Shown piece by piece: positions 1 through 6,632 of a DNA stretch of 11,954 bases. A program made the translations under genes and the position numbers. Location of the stretch: positions 1 to 11,954 of the forward strand of contig JBAQKP010000216.1 in the NCBI GenBank assembly GCA_049301135.1, written 5' to 3'. The notes beneath the pieces were generated by a model, which was given only the letters and a program-made list of their open reading frames with translations, searched no databases and was not told the DNA's origin. Numbering within the stretch: the stretch's first letter is position 1; the number at the start of each line of letters is the position of its first letter. The DNA comes from JAYXXU01 sp049301135. GTDB taxonomy: Bacteria > Pseudomonadota > Gammaproteobacteria > Pseudomonadales > Moraxellaceae.

Positions 1-855
1 GGCACAGACTGTACCTTGTGAGCCCAACGCGGTCGTCGTCCACTCGAACACAGTTTTGTTGTAATAATCCAGCCCGCGCACCAGTTTTTGATTAATCACA
101 TATGCAATCCCAGCCGCATCCAAATAGGTTTTCAACTGGGCAAAATGCTGTAAACACGCTTCATCCAAGAAATCGTGTAACTGCGGTGCATGCTGCAAAA
201 TCGCTTGGGTTGCGGCATCTTTACTGTCTAAAATCCGCAGTGGATTACTGCTTAAACGGCGCTGACTGTCGGCATCGAGTTGCTCGTGGTGCTGCGCCAA
301 ATAGGCCACCAAAGCATCGCGGTACTGCTGACGGGCGGCGGCTTCACCCAACGTATTCAGTTCAAGCTGGACTTTATCGGCCAGTCCCAACACTCGCCAC
401 AGCCGTGCGGTCATCACGATCAGCTCGGCATCTTGATCGGGCGTCGCAACACCAAATGTCTCGACACCAAACTGATGAAATTGCCGATAGCGGCCTTTTT
501 GTGGTTTTTCATAGCGAAACATCGCGCCGCTGTACCACAGACGCGGCGTGGCACTGCGCAACAGGTTATGCTCTAGCATGGCACGGACACAGCTGGCAGT
601 GCCTTCTGGCCGCAAGGTCAGCGAATCTGGTGGATCACTTTTATCTAAAAAGGTGTACATTTCTTTTTCGACGATATCCGTCGCGTCACCAATCGCCCGT
701 TTGAATAGCCGTGTTTCCTCGACGATGGGCAAACGGATCTGCTGATAGCCATATTGATCCATCAGCTTGATCAGCGCCTGCTCCAACCAACGCCAGCGTA
801 CCGACTCAGTCGGCAAAATATCATTAAAGCCTTTAATGGCCTGAATCGCACTCAT
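1..855 (-). CDS. hisS: Histidyl-tRNA synthetase, N-terminal 285 residues (C-terminus off the left edge)
   Basis: HisRS charges tRNA-His with histidine in the cytoplasm (ATP-dependent, class II synthetase). The visible part starts MSAIQAIKGFNDILP, closely matching the E. coli start. It carries class II motif 2 at residues 113-129 (MFRYEKPQKGRYRQFHQ) and the HisRS-specific histidine-binding block LVRGLDYYNKTVFEW at 258-272; R260 corresponds to the catalytic arginine (R259 in E. coli). The reading frame is open to base 1 and ends just before the expected glycine-rich GGRYDG segment. Motif 3 and the anticodon-binding domain (about 140 residues) are therefore outside the window; this is an edge cut, not a broken gene. 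An in-frame ATG six codons upstream (873) overlaps the ispG stop as TAATG. I prefer 855 because GGAA lies just upstream and the product then aligns with known HisRS starts. It is the last visible gene of the rlmN-pilF-rodZ-ispG-hisS series, 17 bases after ispG. Confidence 0.97.
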   Translation of the reverse strand, partial: MSAIQAIKGFNDILPTESVRWRWLEQALIKLMDQYGYQQIRLPIVEETRLFKRAIGDATDIVEKEMYTFLDKSDPPDSLTLRPEGTASCVRAMLEHNLLRSATPRLWYSGAMFRYEKPQKGRYRQFHQFGVETFGVATPDQDAELIVMTARLWRVLGLADKVQLELNTLGEAAARQQYRDALVAYLAQHHEQLDADSQRRLSSNPLRILDSKDAATQAILQHAPQLHDFLDEACLQHFAQLKTYLDAAGIAYVINQKLVRGLDYYNKTVFEWTTTALGSQGTVCA

Positions 856-872
856 CTTGATTTCCAATTGCA

Positions 873-1994
873 TTAATCTGTTGCGCCCGTGCGCACGATT
901 TCATTGGCACGTTGCGCCTCACGCTCGGCGACCTTGGCACGCACCATCTGTTCGATTTCATCCACCAGATTGTGCGTATCAATCAAGTGGCTTTTTTCGC
1001 CATTACGATACACCAGCGAACGCGGTGCCGCGCCCACCACACCAATATCCGCTTCTTTGGCTTCACCCGGCCCATTGACTTTACAGCCGATCACCGACAC
1101 ATCCATCGGTTCACGAATATCTTCGAGACGTGCTTCTAGCGCATTCATCACCCGAATCACATCAAACTCTTGCCGCGAACAACTCGGACAGGCGATGAAG
1201 TTAATGCCATTGGAGCGAATATTCAGCGATTTTAAAATATCAAAACCGACCTTCACTTCGTCTTCTGGCTCGGCTGCCAAACTGACCCGCAGCGTGTCAC
1301 CAATCCCATCCAGCAGTAAGCCACCCAACGCAATCGCCGATTTGACCGTACCGGAGCGAAACACACCCGCTTCGGTCACACCGAGATGCAACGGATTATC
1401 GACTTGTGCCGACAGCAAGCGATACGCATCTAAAGTCAAAAAGACATTACTGGCTTTGACTGAGATTTTAAATTCATGAAAATTCAAGCGATCTAAAATA
1501 TCAATGTGCCGCATCGCCGATTCCAGCAACGCTTGGCCGGTCGGCTCACCGTATTTAACCTGCAGGTCTTTTTCCAGTGACCCAGCATTTACCCCGATCC
1601 GAATCGAAATGCCATGATGACGCGCCGCGGCGACCACCTCACGCACTTTATCATCGCTGCCGATATTACCTGGGTTAATCCGCAAACAATCCGCGCCGTA
1701 ATCGGCGACCGCGAGTGCAATGCGGTGATCAAAATGAATATCCGCCACCAACGGCACACTGACCTGCTGACGAATCTGCCCAAACGCCAGCGCGGCCTCC
1801 ATGCTCGGCACTGAGACGCGCACGATGTCTGCCCCCGCAGTCACGCAGCGCTGAATCTGTGCCACGGTCGCCGCCACGTCACAGGTATCGGTGTTGGTCA
1901 TGGTCTGCACGGTGATCGGTGCATCGCCGCCAACATAGACTGAGCCGACCCGAATTTTCCGAGTCAAGCGACGCTGAATGGGACTAGGTTGCAT
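873..1994 (-). CDS. ispG: 4-hydroxy-3-methylbut-2-enyl diphosphate synthase (MEP pathway)
   Basis: IspG (GcpE) converts 2-C-methyl-D-erythritol 2,4-cyclodiphosphate to HMBPP, the next-to-last step of bacterial isoprenoid synthesis, using a [4Fe-4S] cluster and flavodoxin/ferredoxin electrons. The protein is 373 residues, essentially the E. coli length (372). An N-terminal TIM-barrel carries TVQTMTNTDT (28-37), VPLVADIHFD (80-89) and LRINPGNIG (104-112). The C-terminal cluster domain has all ligands: C269 and C272 in FIACPSCSR, C304 in VIGCKVNGPGE, and E311 in the same motif. A GAGG sequence sits 8 bases before the ATG. The gene lies 33 bases after the rodZ-like gene and its stop overlaps an in-frame ATG of hisS. 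The ispG-hisS pairing is common in gammaproteobacteria. Need for an Fe-S cluster ties it loosely to iscX nearby. Confidence 0.98.
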   Translation of the reverse strand: MQPSPIQRRLTRKIRVGSVYVGGDAPITVQTMTNTDTCDVAATVAQIQRCVTAGADIVRVSVPSMEAALAFGQIRQQVSVPLVADIHFDHRIALAVADYGADCLRINPGNIGSDDKVREVVAAARHHGISIRIGVNAGSLEKDLQVKYGEPTGQALLESAMRHIDILDRLNFHEFKISVKASNVFLTLDAYRLLSAQVDNPLHLGVTEAGVFRSGTVKSAIALGGLLLDGIGDTLRVSLAAEPEDEVKVGFDILKSLNIRSNGINFIACPSCSRQEFDVIRVMNALEARLEDIREPMDVSVIGCKVNGPGEAKEADIGVVGAAPRSLVYRNGEKSHLIDTHNLVDEIEQMVRAKVAEREAQRANEIVRTGATD

Positions 1995-2027
1995 AGCGAC
2001 TGCCTCAGAGCGAAAGGGATCAAATGG

Positions 2028-2870
2028 TTAACGGGACAGCCGAAAGTCAGCGCGACCGTTCACAATATACGGGCTTAAGCTAACTTGCTCACCGTTTAGG
2101 CTGAGTTGTTGCACTGCCTCAGCTTCAGGCAAGGTAATGCTAAACGGCGATTGACCATCAATCTGCAACGGCTGGGTGGGCTGCTGCTGACCGGATAACA
2201 GGTCTTTGCCGGTGGCGTCTTTGACCTGCACAGCGGCAGCGCGACTGAGCTGAATCACCAAGCGATCCGTCTGACTGGCCGGTGCGGTTTGAATCGCTAA
2301 CGGTGTTGTGCCTGCTTGTACGGTCGTTTGTGCCGTCACTTGCGGAATCGGCAGCACCTCGACCGTTTCGGTCGGGGTTGGCTGTACCGGCTGCAATGGC
2401 GGCACGCTGTTAGTATCATCACTCAACCACTGGATGAGCGCATACAAGACACTCGCCACCAACAGCACAACCAAGAGCCAACGCAGCCAACGCCAATTAC
2501 GCTTGTGTTGACGGCTACTGATTTTCGCCAGTGGTTTCAGCGGTGAATCATCCAGTGCTTGTGTTGCAGTACGACCGGTATCGGCGGCGTAAATTTCGGT
2601 AAATCGCGCCACTAAGGCATTGGCATCCACGCCCAAAAACTTGGCATAGCTGCGCAAATAGCCCCGCACAAAGGCTGGCTCTGGCAATGCCGCATAATCA
2701 TCGGTTTCTAAGGCGGCTAAAATCCGCTCAGAAATATTCAGCTCTCGCGATACGTCACTCAGGTCGCGCTTTTGCGACACCCGCACCTGACGTAGTCGTT
2801 CACCGGGTTTTTGACCGTTGCCCAGTGGTAAACCACCGCTATTCGGAGGAGAAGATTGATTTATTTCCAT
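2028..2870 (-). CDS. rodZ: RodZ-like protein: cytoplasmic HTH, one membrane helix, periplasmic DUF4115 domain
   Basis: The 280-residue protein has the RodZ layout. Residues 22-90 form a Xre/Cro-like helix-turn-helix (GERLRQVRVSQKRDLSDVS, then LEPFVRGYLRSYAKFLG-type sequence at 63-80). A basic stretch (KRNWRWLR, 123-130) precedes a single transmembrane helix at about 130-149. A Pro/Thr/Gln-rich periplasmic linker follows (155-200), then a C-terminal DUF4115 beta domain (203-278). RodZ links MreB filaments to the cell-wall elongation machinery and supports rod shape. It is shorter than E. coli RodZ (337), mostly in the linker. The ATG overlaps the end of pilF by 10 bases (ATGGAAATAA), and GGGA inside pilF can serve as a weak ribosome site, so translation is probably coupled. 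The same position between pilF and ispG is held by RodZ/HTH proteins in Pseudomonas. The role in MreB binding is from family knowledge, not from visible residues. Confidence 0.9.
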   Translation of the reverse strand: MEINQSSPPNSGGLPLGNGQKPGERLRQVRVSQKRDLSDVSRELNISERILAALETDDYAALPEPAFVRGYLRSYAKFLGVDANALVARFTEIYAADTGRTATQALDDSPLKPLAKISSRQHKRNWRWLRWLLVVLLVASVLYALIQWLSDDTNSVPPLQPVQPTPTETVEVLPIPQVTAQTTVQAGTTPLAIQTAPASQTDRLVIQLSRAAAVQVKDATGKDLLSGQQQPTQPLQIDGQSPFSITLPEAEAVQQLSLNGEQVSLSPYIVNGRADFRLSR

Positions 2871-3694
2871 GGTGTTCCCGGTGTCTGTAGAATTTTGAGA
2901 TAGCGTTGATACTGCTCACTGTTCGGGTAACGTTGCTGTAATTGCAACGCATACTCTTGCAAGCGTGACTGATCTTGTTGCAATCGGCTAATCCGCATCC
3001 CTAACCACAAACTCCCTGCATCCAACGGGCTACGCCCCAACAATTGCCGATACTCCGTAAACCAGCGACTCGCCTCAGTGAGCTTGCCTTGATCGAGTAA
3101 CAGTTGCGCCAATTCGTAACGCGCCCCAGCAGCAGCACGATCCGCATGAATCGCTTGCTCAAAGGCTTTTTGCGCCCGTGCAGTATTGCCCACCAACAAT
3201 GCCGTCCGGCCTAAGTTTTCCAGCGCACTGGCACGACCCTCATAACCGAGCGTGGCACCAGCCACTTCAAAGCGTTGTAATGCTTCGGCATGCCGCTGCT
3301 GCTTGGACAAAAATACGCCGTAGTTGTTGTGTGCTTGCGCAAAATCCGGCTCAAGCTCAATCGCGCGTTTATACGACTCCTCGGCACGCCGTAGATTAAC
3401 CGCACTGCCTTCGGTTTGCAGTAACACGCCCATCATGTTATGTGCCGCCGCCGAGCGTGGGTTGGCTTCGAGCGCTTGCTGCAAATGTCGTTGCGCCGCG
3501 TCTAATTCACCGGACTGAATATATTGTGCTGCAATGGCGGTACGGGTACGCGCTGCCTGTTCAGGATCACGACTGAGACCTTCAGGTGGCACACTTTGGC
3601 AGGCGGTCAGCAACAGTAAGACAGCCGCCACCTGCACCCCAACCGTGCGGCGGCCAATCTGTCTTATGCTGTTCTTGATCGTGGCGCTCTTCAC
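2861..3694 (-). CDS. pilF: Type IV pilus pilotin lipoprotein PilF/PilW (TPR protein)
   Basis: PilF (PilW in Neisseria) is an outer-membrane lipoprotein that brings the secretin PilQ to the outer membrane and promotes its multimerisation, so it is needed for type IV pili. Residues 1-32 are a lipoprotein signal: basic N-region (RRTVG at 15-19), hydrophobic core VAAVLLLL, lipobox LTAC with the lipidated Cys at 32. After it come about five tetratricopeptide repeats (roughly 47-80, 81-116, 117-150, 154-187, 188-220), e.g. ESYKRAIELEPDFAQAHNNYGVFL. Length, 277 residues, is slightly above the usual 250. The start is GTG: a clear GAGG lies 7 bases before it, inside the rlmN stop region, and only 3 bases separate the genes. 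No other pilus genes are in this window; the rlmN-pilF-rodZ order is the conserved Pseudomonas arrangement. Confidence 0.93.
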   Translation of the reverse strand: MKSATIKNSIRQIGRRTVGVQVAAVLLLLTACQSVPPEGLSRDPEQAARTRTAIAAQYIQSGELDAAQRHLQQALEANPRSAAAHNMMGVLLQTEGSAVNLRRAEESYKRAIELEPDFAQAHNNYGVFLSKQQRHAEALQRFEVAGATLGYEGRASALENLGRTALLVGNTARAQKAFEQAIHADRAAAGARYELAQLLLDQGKLTEASRWFTEYRQLLGRSPLDAGSLWLGMRISRLQQDQSRLQEYALQLQQRYPNSEQYQRYLKILQTPGTPWK

Positions 3695-3697
3695 TTG

Positions 3698-4975
3698 TTA
3701 ACCTCGGGTTCTTAAAATTTCACCAGCCTGCGCGGTTGCGACTTTTTGCTTCCAGCGCTCCGCACGACGGGTACGATCTGCCACTTGTCCGACCAACTGA
3801 CCACAGGCTGCATCAATATCGTCACCACGCGTGGTACGCACGGTACAGACATAACCGGCATCCGATAACGCACGCTGAAACGCCATGATCCGATTGCGAC
3901 TTGAACGCTCATACGGCGCATGTGGAAACGGATTAAATGGAATCAAGTTGATCTTACTGGGTAGATCCCGTAAAAGCTGTATTAATTGTTTGGCATGTTC
4001 AGGATGGTCATTGACACCTTCCAACATCACATATTCGATGGTGACGTGTTTGCGGGCGCTTTCTAAGCCACCATCGCGGGCAATATAACGCCGCGCCGCT
4101 GGAATCAGCTCGGCCAGCGGGTATTTTTTATTGATCGGAACCAACTCATTACGCAATTCATCGTTTGGCGCATGTAACGAAATCGCCAACGCCACATCAA
4201 TCTGCTCGCCCAGCTTATCCAGCATCGGCACGACGCCTGAAGTGGATAGCGTGACACGCCGCTTCGACATGCCGTAGGCAAAATCATCCAACATGATGTG
4301 CATCGACGCCACCACCGGATCGAAGTTGAGCAACGGCTCGCCCATGCCCATCATCACCACATTGGTCACAGTACGCGTCCGCTCACCGACTGGCACATCT
4401 TCCATATAGGATTGATTGGCAACCCAGAGCTGACCAATAATCTCAGCCGCAGTCAGGTCACGCTGAAAACCCTGCTTACCGGTACTGCAAAAACTACAAT
4501 CGAGCGCACAGCCGACTTGGCTCGAAATACACAAAGTCTTGCGCGCGCCGGTCTTGTCATCGGCGGGAATCAGGACGGTTTCGACCAGTGAGCCATCCCC
4601 GTCGCCGACCCGAAATACCCATTTGCGGGTGCCATCATTTGAGAACTGCTTATGCACCACTTCCGGCACATCGACACAAGCGATCCGTGCCAGTTTGTCG
4701 CGCAACTTACCGGCCAGATTGCTCATCTCATGAAAGTCAGTCACGCCAAGCTGATACATCCACTTCATCACCTGACTGGCGCGGAATTTTTTTTCACCGA
4801 TTTGCTCAAAAAATTGCTCTAACTCGGTGCGACTCATGCCGAGCAGATTGGTTTTTGTGTTGAGGATTGGCGCAAGGCAGTCTTTTTCGGAAATAGACGA
4901 TCCCACCTCAGTGGCCATAGCATCTACTTGCGACAAAGACCGCACAGAGGGCAGATCTTGCTCAATTGGGTTCAT
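3698..4975 (-). CDS. rlmN: Dual-specificity 23S rRNA (A2503-C2) / tRNA (A37-C2) methyltransferase
   Basis: RlmN is a radical-SAM enzyme that methylates C2 of adenosine 2503 in 23S rRNA and adenosine 37 in some tRNAs, affecting translational accuracy. The radical-SAM triad CxxxCxxC is C156, C160, C163 (GCALDCSFCSTG). The cysteine that carries the transferred methyl is C391 in GDDIDAACGQL, and MGMGEP (209-214) is the SAM-binding glycine motif. All catalytic residues are present. The product is 425 residues, some 40 longer than E. coli RlmN (384); the excess is N-terminal. The conserved core begins near residue 42 (TNLLGMSRTELEQFF). A start at Met20 (4918) is possible; neither start has a convincing Shine-Dalgarno, so the true N-terminus is uncertain. 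The gene follows ndk after an intrinsic terminator and is head of the series rlmN-pilF-rodZ-ispG-hisS; I could not pin its promoter in the 88-base gap. Confidence 0.96.
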   Translation of the reverse strand: MNPIEQDLPSVRSLSQVDAMATEVGSSISEKDCLAPILNTKTNLLGMSRTELEQFFEQIGEKKFRASQVMKWMYQLGVTDFHEMSNLAGKLRDKLARIACVDVPEVVHKQFSNDGTRKWVFRVGDGDGSLVETVLIPADDKTGARKTLCISSQVGCALDCSFCSTGKQGFQRDLTAAEIIGQLWVANQSYMEDVPVGERTRTVTNVVMMGMGEPLLNFDPVVASMHIMLDDFAYGMSKRRVTLSTSGVVPMLDKLGEQIDVALAISLHAPNDELRNELVPINKKYPLAELIPAARRYIARDGGLESARKHVTIEYVMLEGVNDHPEHAKQLIQLLRDLPSKINLIPFNPFPHAPYERSSRNRIMAFQRALSDAGYVCTVRTTRGDDIDAACGQLVGQVADRTRRAERWKQKVATAQAGEILRTRG

Positions 4976-5009
4976 ACCGGTTTACCTAATCTTTAACAGC
5001 ATCAACAGG

Positions 5010-5041
5010 AAAAACCGGACACCCACACGAGCGTCCGGTTT
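5010..5041 (-). terminator. Intrinsic terminator after ndk
   Basis: A perfect 9-bp stem (AAACCGGAC at 5012-5020 with GTCCGGTTT at 5033-5041) with a 12-base loop. Read on the minus strand it ends in a run of five T (5014-5010). It lies 23 bases beyond the ndk stop and so marks the 3' end of the ndk transcript, at least partly insulating rlmN. Confidence 0.85.
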
Positions 5042-5063
5042 GTGACAACACAACGCCAATCAA

Positions 5064-5495
5064 TTAGCGGGTGCGTGGGCACACTTCAGTTTGGGCGAAG
5101 AAATAATCGATTTCACGGGTTGCTGAAGCAACAGAATCCGAACCGTGAGCCGCGTTTTCGTCGATGCTGACCGCAAAGTCAGCACGGATAGTGCCCGGTG
5201 CTGCGTCTTTTGGGTTGGTTGCACCCAAAATATCACGATGCGCCAAAACAGCGTTTTCGCCTTCGAGTACCGATACCACCACTGGACCTGAAGTCATGAA
5301 GCCAACCAGATCAGCAAAGAAACCACGCTCTTTGTGTTCTGCATAGAAGCCTTCTGCTTCGGCTTTGGACAGATGCTTCATTTTGGTCGCGACGATTTTT
5401 AGGCCAGCTTTTTCAAAGCGTGCAAAAATGTCGCCGACGTGGTTTTTGCCAACTGCGTCTGGTTTAACAATCGAAAGGGTACGTTCAACGGCCAT
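5064..5495 (-). CDS. ndk: Nucleoside diphosphate kinase
   Basis: Ndk moves the gamma phosphate of ATP to nucleoside diphosphates through a phosphohistidine, balancing NTP and dNTP pools. With the start at 5495 the protein is 143 residues, exactly the E. coli length, and begins MAVERTLSIVKPDAVGKN like other family members. The catalytic histidine is H117 in the signature NAAHGSDS (114-121); KPDAV (11-15) and the nucleotide-site segment RDILGATNPKDAAPGTIR (87-104) are intact. An upstream in-frame ATG at 5507 would add four residues (MEPH), but GGAG lies 6 bases before 5495, partly inside that extension, so 5495 is the better start. It has its own -10 element upstream and a terminator downstream, so it is probably largely monocistronic despite sitting between iscX and rlmN as in Pseudomonas. 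Confidence 0.98.
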   Translation of the reverse strand: MAVERTLSIVKPDAVGKNHVGDIFARFEKAGLKIVATKMKHLSKAEAEGFYAEHKERGFFADLVGFMTSGPVVVSVLEGENAVLAHRDILGATNPKDAAPGTIRADFAVSIDENAAHGSDSVASATREIDYFFAQTEVCPRTR

Positions 5496-5542
5496 GTGAG
5501 GCTCCATTTTGGTGAGGCTAAGGGAAACTAAATTCGCTGCGT

Positions 5543-5548
5543 ATTATA
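5543..5548 (-). promoter_or_regulatory. Likely -10 element for ndk
   Basis: A consensus TATAAT on the minus strand, about 48 bases before the ndk start codon. The -35 at the 16-18 base spacing (sequence around CTATCT) is poor, so the promoter may need an activator or the hexamer could be chance. The position in a short gap directly before a separately terminated gene supports it. Confidence 0.5.
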
Positions 5549-5580
5549 GCGAGGTGACCGCACAAAGATAGTGACTAGAC

Positions 5581-5628
5581 AGAGATAGTCAGCCACAGCC
5601 AGCCGGATTGTCTGACTCGACTGTCTCT
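5581..5628. other. Inverted repeat between iscX and ndk
   Basis: AGAGATAGTC (5581-5590) and GACTGTCTCT (5619-5628) pair at 9 of 10 positions, enclosing a C-rich, CAGCC-repeating loop; CTGACT (5612-5617) can also pair with AGTCAG (5587-5592) as an alternative. No T run follows on the minus strand, so it is not a standard intrinsic terminator for iscX. It lies just upstream of the proposed ndk promoter and could be a pause, processing or protein-binding site. Confidence 0.35.
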
Positions 5629-5651
5629 TTCGTACGACTCGCCTAGTGTGT

Positions 5652-5852
5652 TTAGTCTGCCTCGTCAATCCAGTTCATTTGAATCGCCTCTAAAATCCGC
5701 TCGTTGGAACGCTCGGGATCATCGGCAAACTCTGGCAACTCACGCACCCAACGATGCAGATCGGTAAACCGAATGATTTTCGGGTCGATATCGGGATGCG
5801 CATCCAGCAGCGCAATCGCAATCTCCAGTGAATCTGTCCACTTTAAGCTCAT
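5652..5852 (-). CDS. iscX: Fe-S cluster assembly adaptor IscX (YfhJ)
   Basis: IscX is a small acidic protein that binds the cysteine desulfurase IscS and iron and tunes Fe-S cluster assembly on IscU. The 66-residue product matches E. coli IscX in length and nearly line by line: LKWTDSLEIAIALLDAHPDIDP at the start, RFTDLHRWVRELPEF in the middle, and SNERILEAIQMNWIDEAD at the end. The acidic surface (D/E-rich positions 45-66) is kept. GGAG sits 8 bases before the ATG. In E. coli and Pseudomonas iscX is the last gene of the isc operon behind fdx; here the gene upstream is a methyltransferase 37 bases away, with no isc genes in the window. Its link to ndk (downstream) is retained. Confidence 0.96.
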   Translation of the reverse strand: MSLKWTDSLEIAIALLDAHPDIDPKIIRFTDLHRWVRELPEFADDPERSNERILEAIQMNWIDEAD

Positions 5853-5889
5853 CGGCTTTACTCCGTTGTATCAACATCAACTGCGCCGA

Positions 5890-6513
5890 TTATACACTGG
5901 GTTTGACGCGCCCCAAGGTCATTGGGTTACCAATACTCGGTACGCCGACCACATCATGCTGCTGACACTCCAACCATGTGAAACCGGCCTGATTGATCAA
6001 CGCCACCATATCACGGTCGAGATGACAGCCATCGGCCACGATTTTTTGGATCGGTGTTAAACGCTGCTGCCAACGTGCCACGTTTGGCTTGGCAGATAAA
6101 CCATGCTCAACGAAGTGAAATACGCCGTTCGGTTTTAAGATGCGTTTGATCTCTTGTAGTGCGCTCTCCACGTCAGGAATGCTGCACAGCGTCCACGTCG
6201 ATACTACGGTATCGACACTGGCATCCTCAAACGGCAACCGCTCGGCGCTGATCAGTTTTTGCTGAATCAAAAAACGCAGATTTTGCATGCGTTGTTCGGC
6301 CAGCTTTGCCACGCCTGCATTTGGATCGACCGTGGTCAGGCTCAGTACGCCCGCCCCATAAAATGGCAGATTTAAGCCCGTCCCAAATCCAATCTCCACC
6401 ACATGACCGGTGATGGGCGCAATCAGTTGCTGGCGTAGCTCGGTCAGGCTGGCGACCTGCATGACTCGATCTAGCACATGCGGAAAAATCCGCTCTGAAT
6501 AAAATTTAAACAT
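5890..6513 (-). CDS. Class I SAM-dependent methyltransferase (Methyltransf_11 type)
   Basis: A 207-residue soluble methyltransferase of unknown substrate. Motif I is VEIGFGTGLN (39-48), the acidic ribose-binding residue is D63 in TTVDPN, and the later core motifs are FEDASVDTVVSTWTLCSIPDV (95-115) and VFHFVEHGLS (131-140). The text FYSERIFPHVLDRVM at the start and RLTPIQKIVADGCHLDRD near the end are typical of a bacterial family related to METTL7/thiol- or phospholipid-type methyltransferases; the substrate is not known to me. I chose ATG 6513 because GGGG lies 6 bases upstream and the family starts here. The frame is open to 6588, but that longer start lies inside the pntB terminator stem and is unlikely. 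The product is probably co-transcribed with iscX, 37 bases downstream. The promoter is not clear: a TATGCT (-10-like) lies in the gap after the terminator. Confidence 0.88.
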   Translation of the reverse strand: MFKFYSERIFPHVLDRVMQVASLTELRQQLIAPITGHVVEIGFGTGLNLPFYGAGVLSLTTVDPNAGVAKLAEQRMQNLRFLIQQKLISAERLPFEDASVDTVVSTWTLCSIPDVESALQEIKRILKPNGVFHFVEHGLSAKPNVARWQQRLTPIQKIVADGCHLDRDMVALINQAGFTWLECQQHDVVGVPSIGNPMTLGRVKPSV

Positions 6514-6572
6514 GTCATACCCCACGCAATGTTGCTTCACGTGAGCATACTGTGAATTGCAGATTTTGGCAC

Positions 6573-6597
6573 AAAAAAACCGCCCCAATCGGAGCGG
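6573..6597 (-). terminator. Intrinsic terminator of the pnt operon
   Basis: On the minus strand CCGCTCCGATTGGGGCGG (6597-6580) folds into a 6-bp GC stem with one mismatch and a 4-base loop, followed by seven T (6579-6573). It is 36 bases past the pntB stop and ends the transhydrogenase transcript. Confidence 0.9.
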
Positions 6598-6603
6598 CTC
6601 TTC

Positions 6604-6630
6604 TCGTCACAGATCAGGTCTTAGTGACGA
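6604..6630 (-). other. Second hairpin between pntB stop and the terminator
   Basis: TCGTCAC (6604-6610) and GTGACGA (6624-6630) form a perfect 7-bp stem with a 13-base loop directly after the pntB stop codon and just before the terminator hairpin. It has no T run. It may protect the mRNA 3' end or lie in tandem with the terminator; function is inferred only. Confidence 0.55.
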
Positions 6631-6632
6631 TA

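Noticed and set aside
102..704. 200-residue plus-strand open frame
   Set aside because: It lies fully antisense to hisS, whose own frame carries all expected HisRS motifs; the plus-strand product has low-complexity, His/Arg-rich composition and resembles no family.
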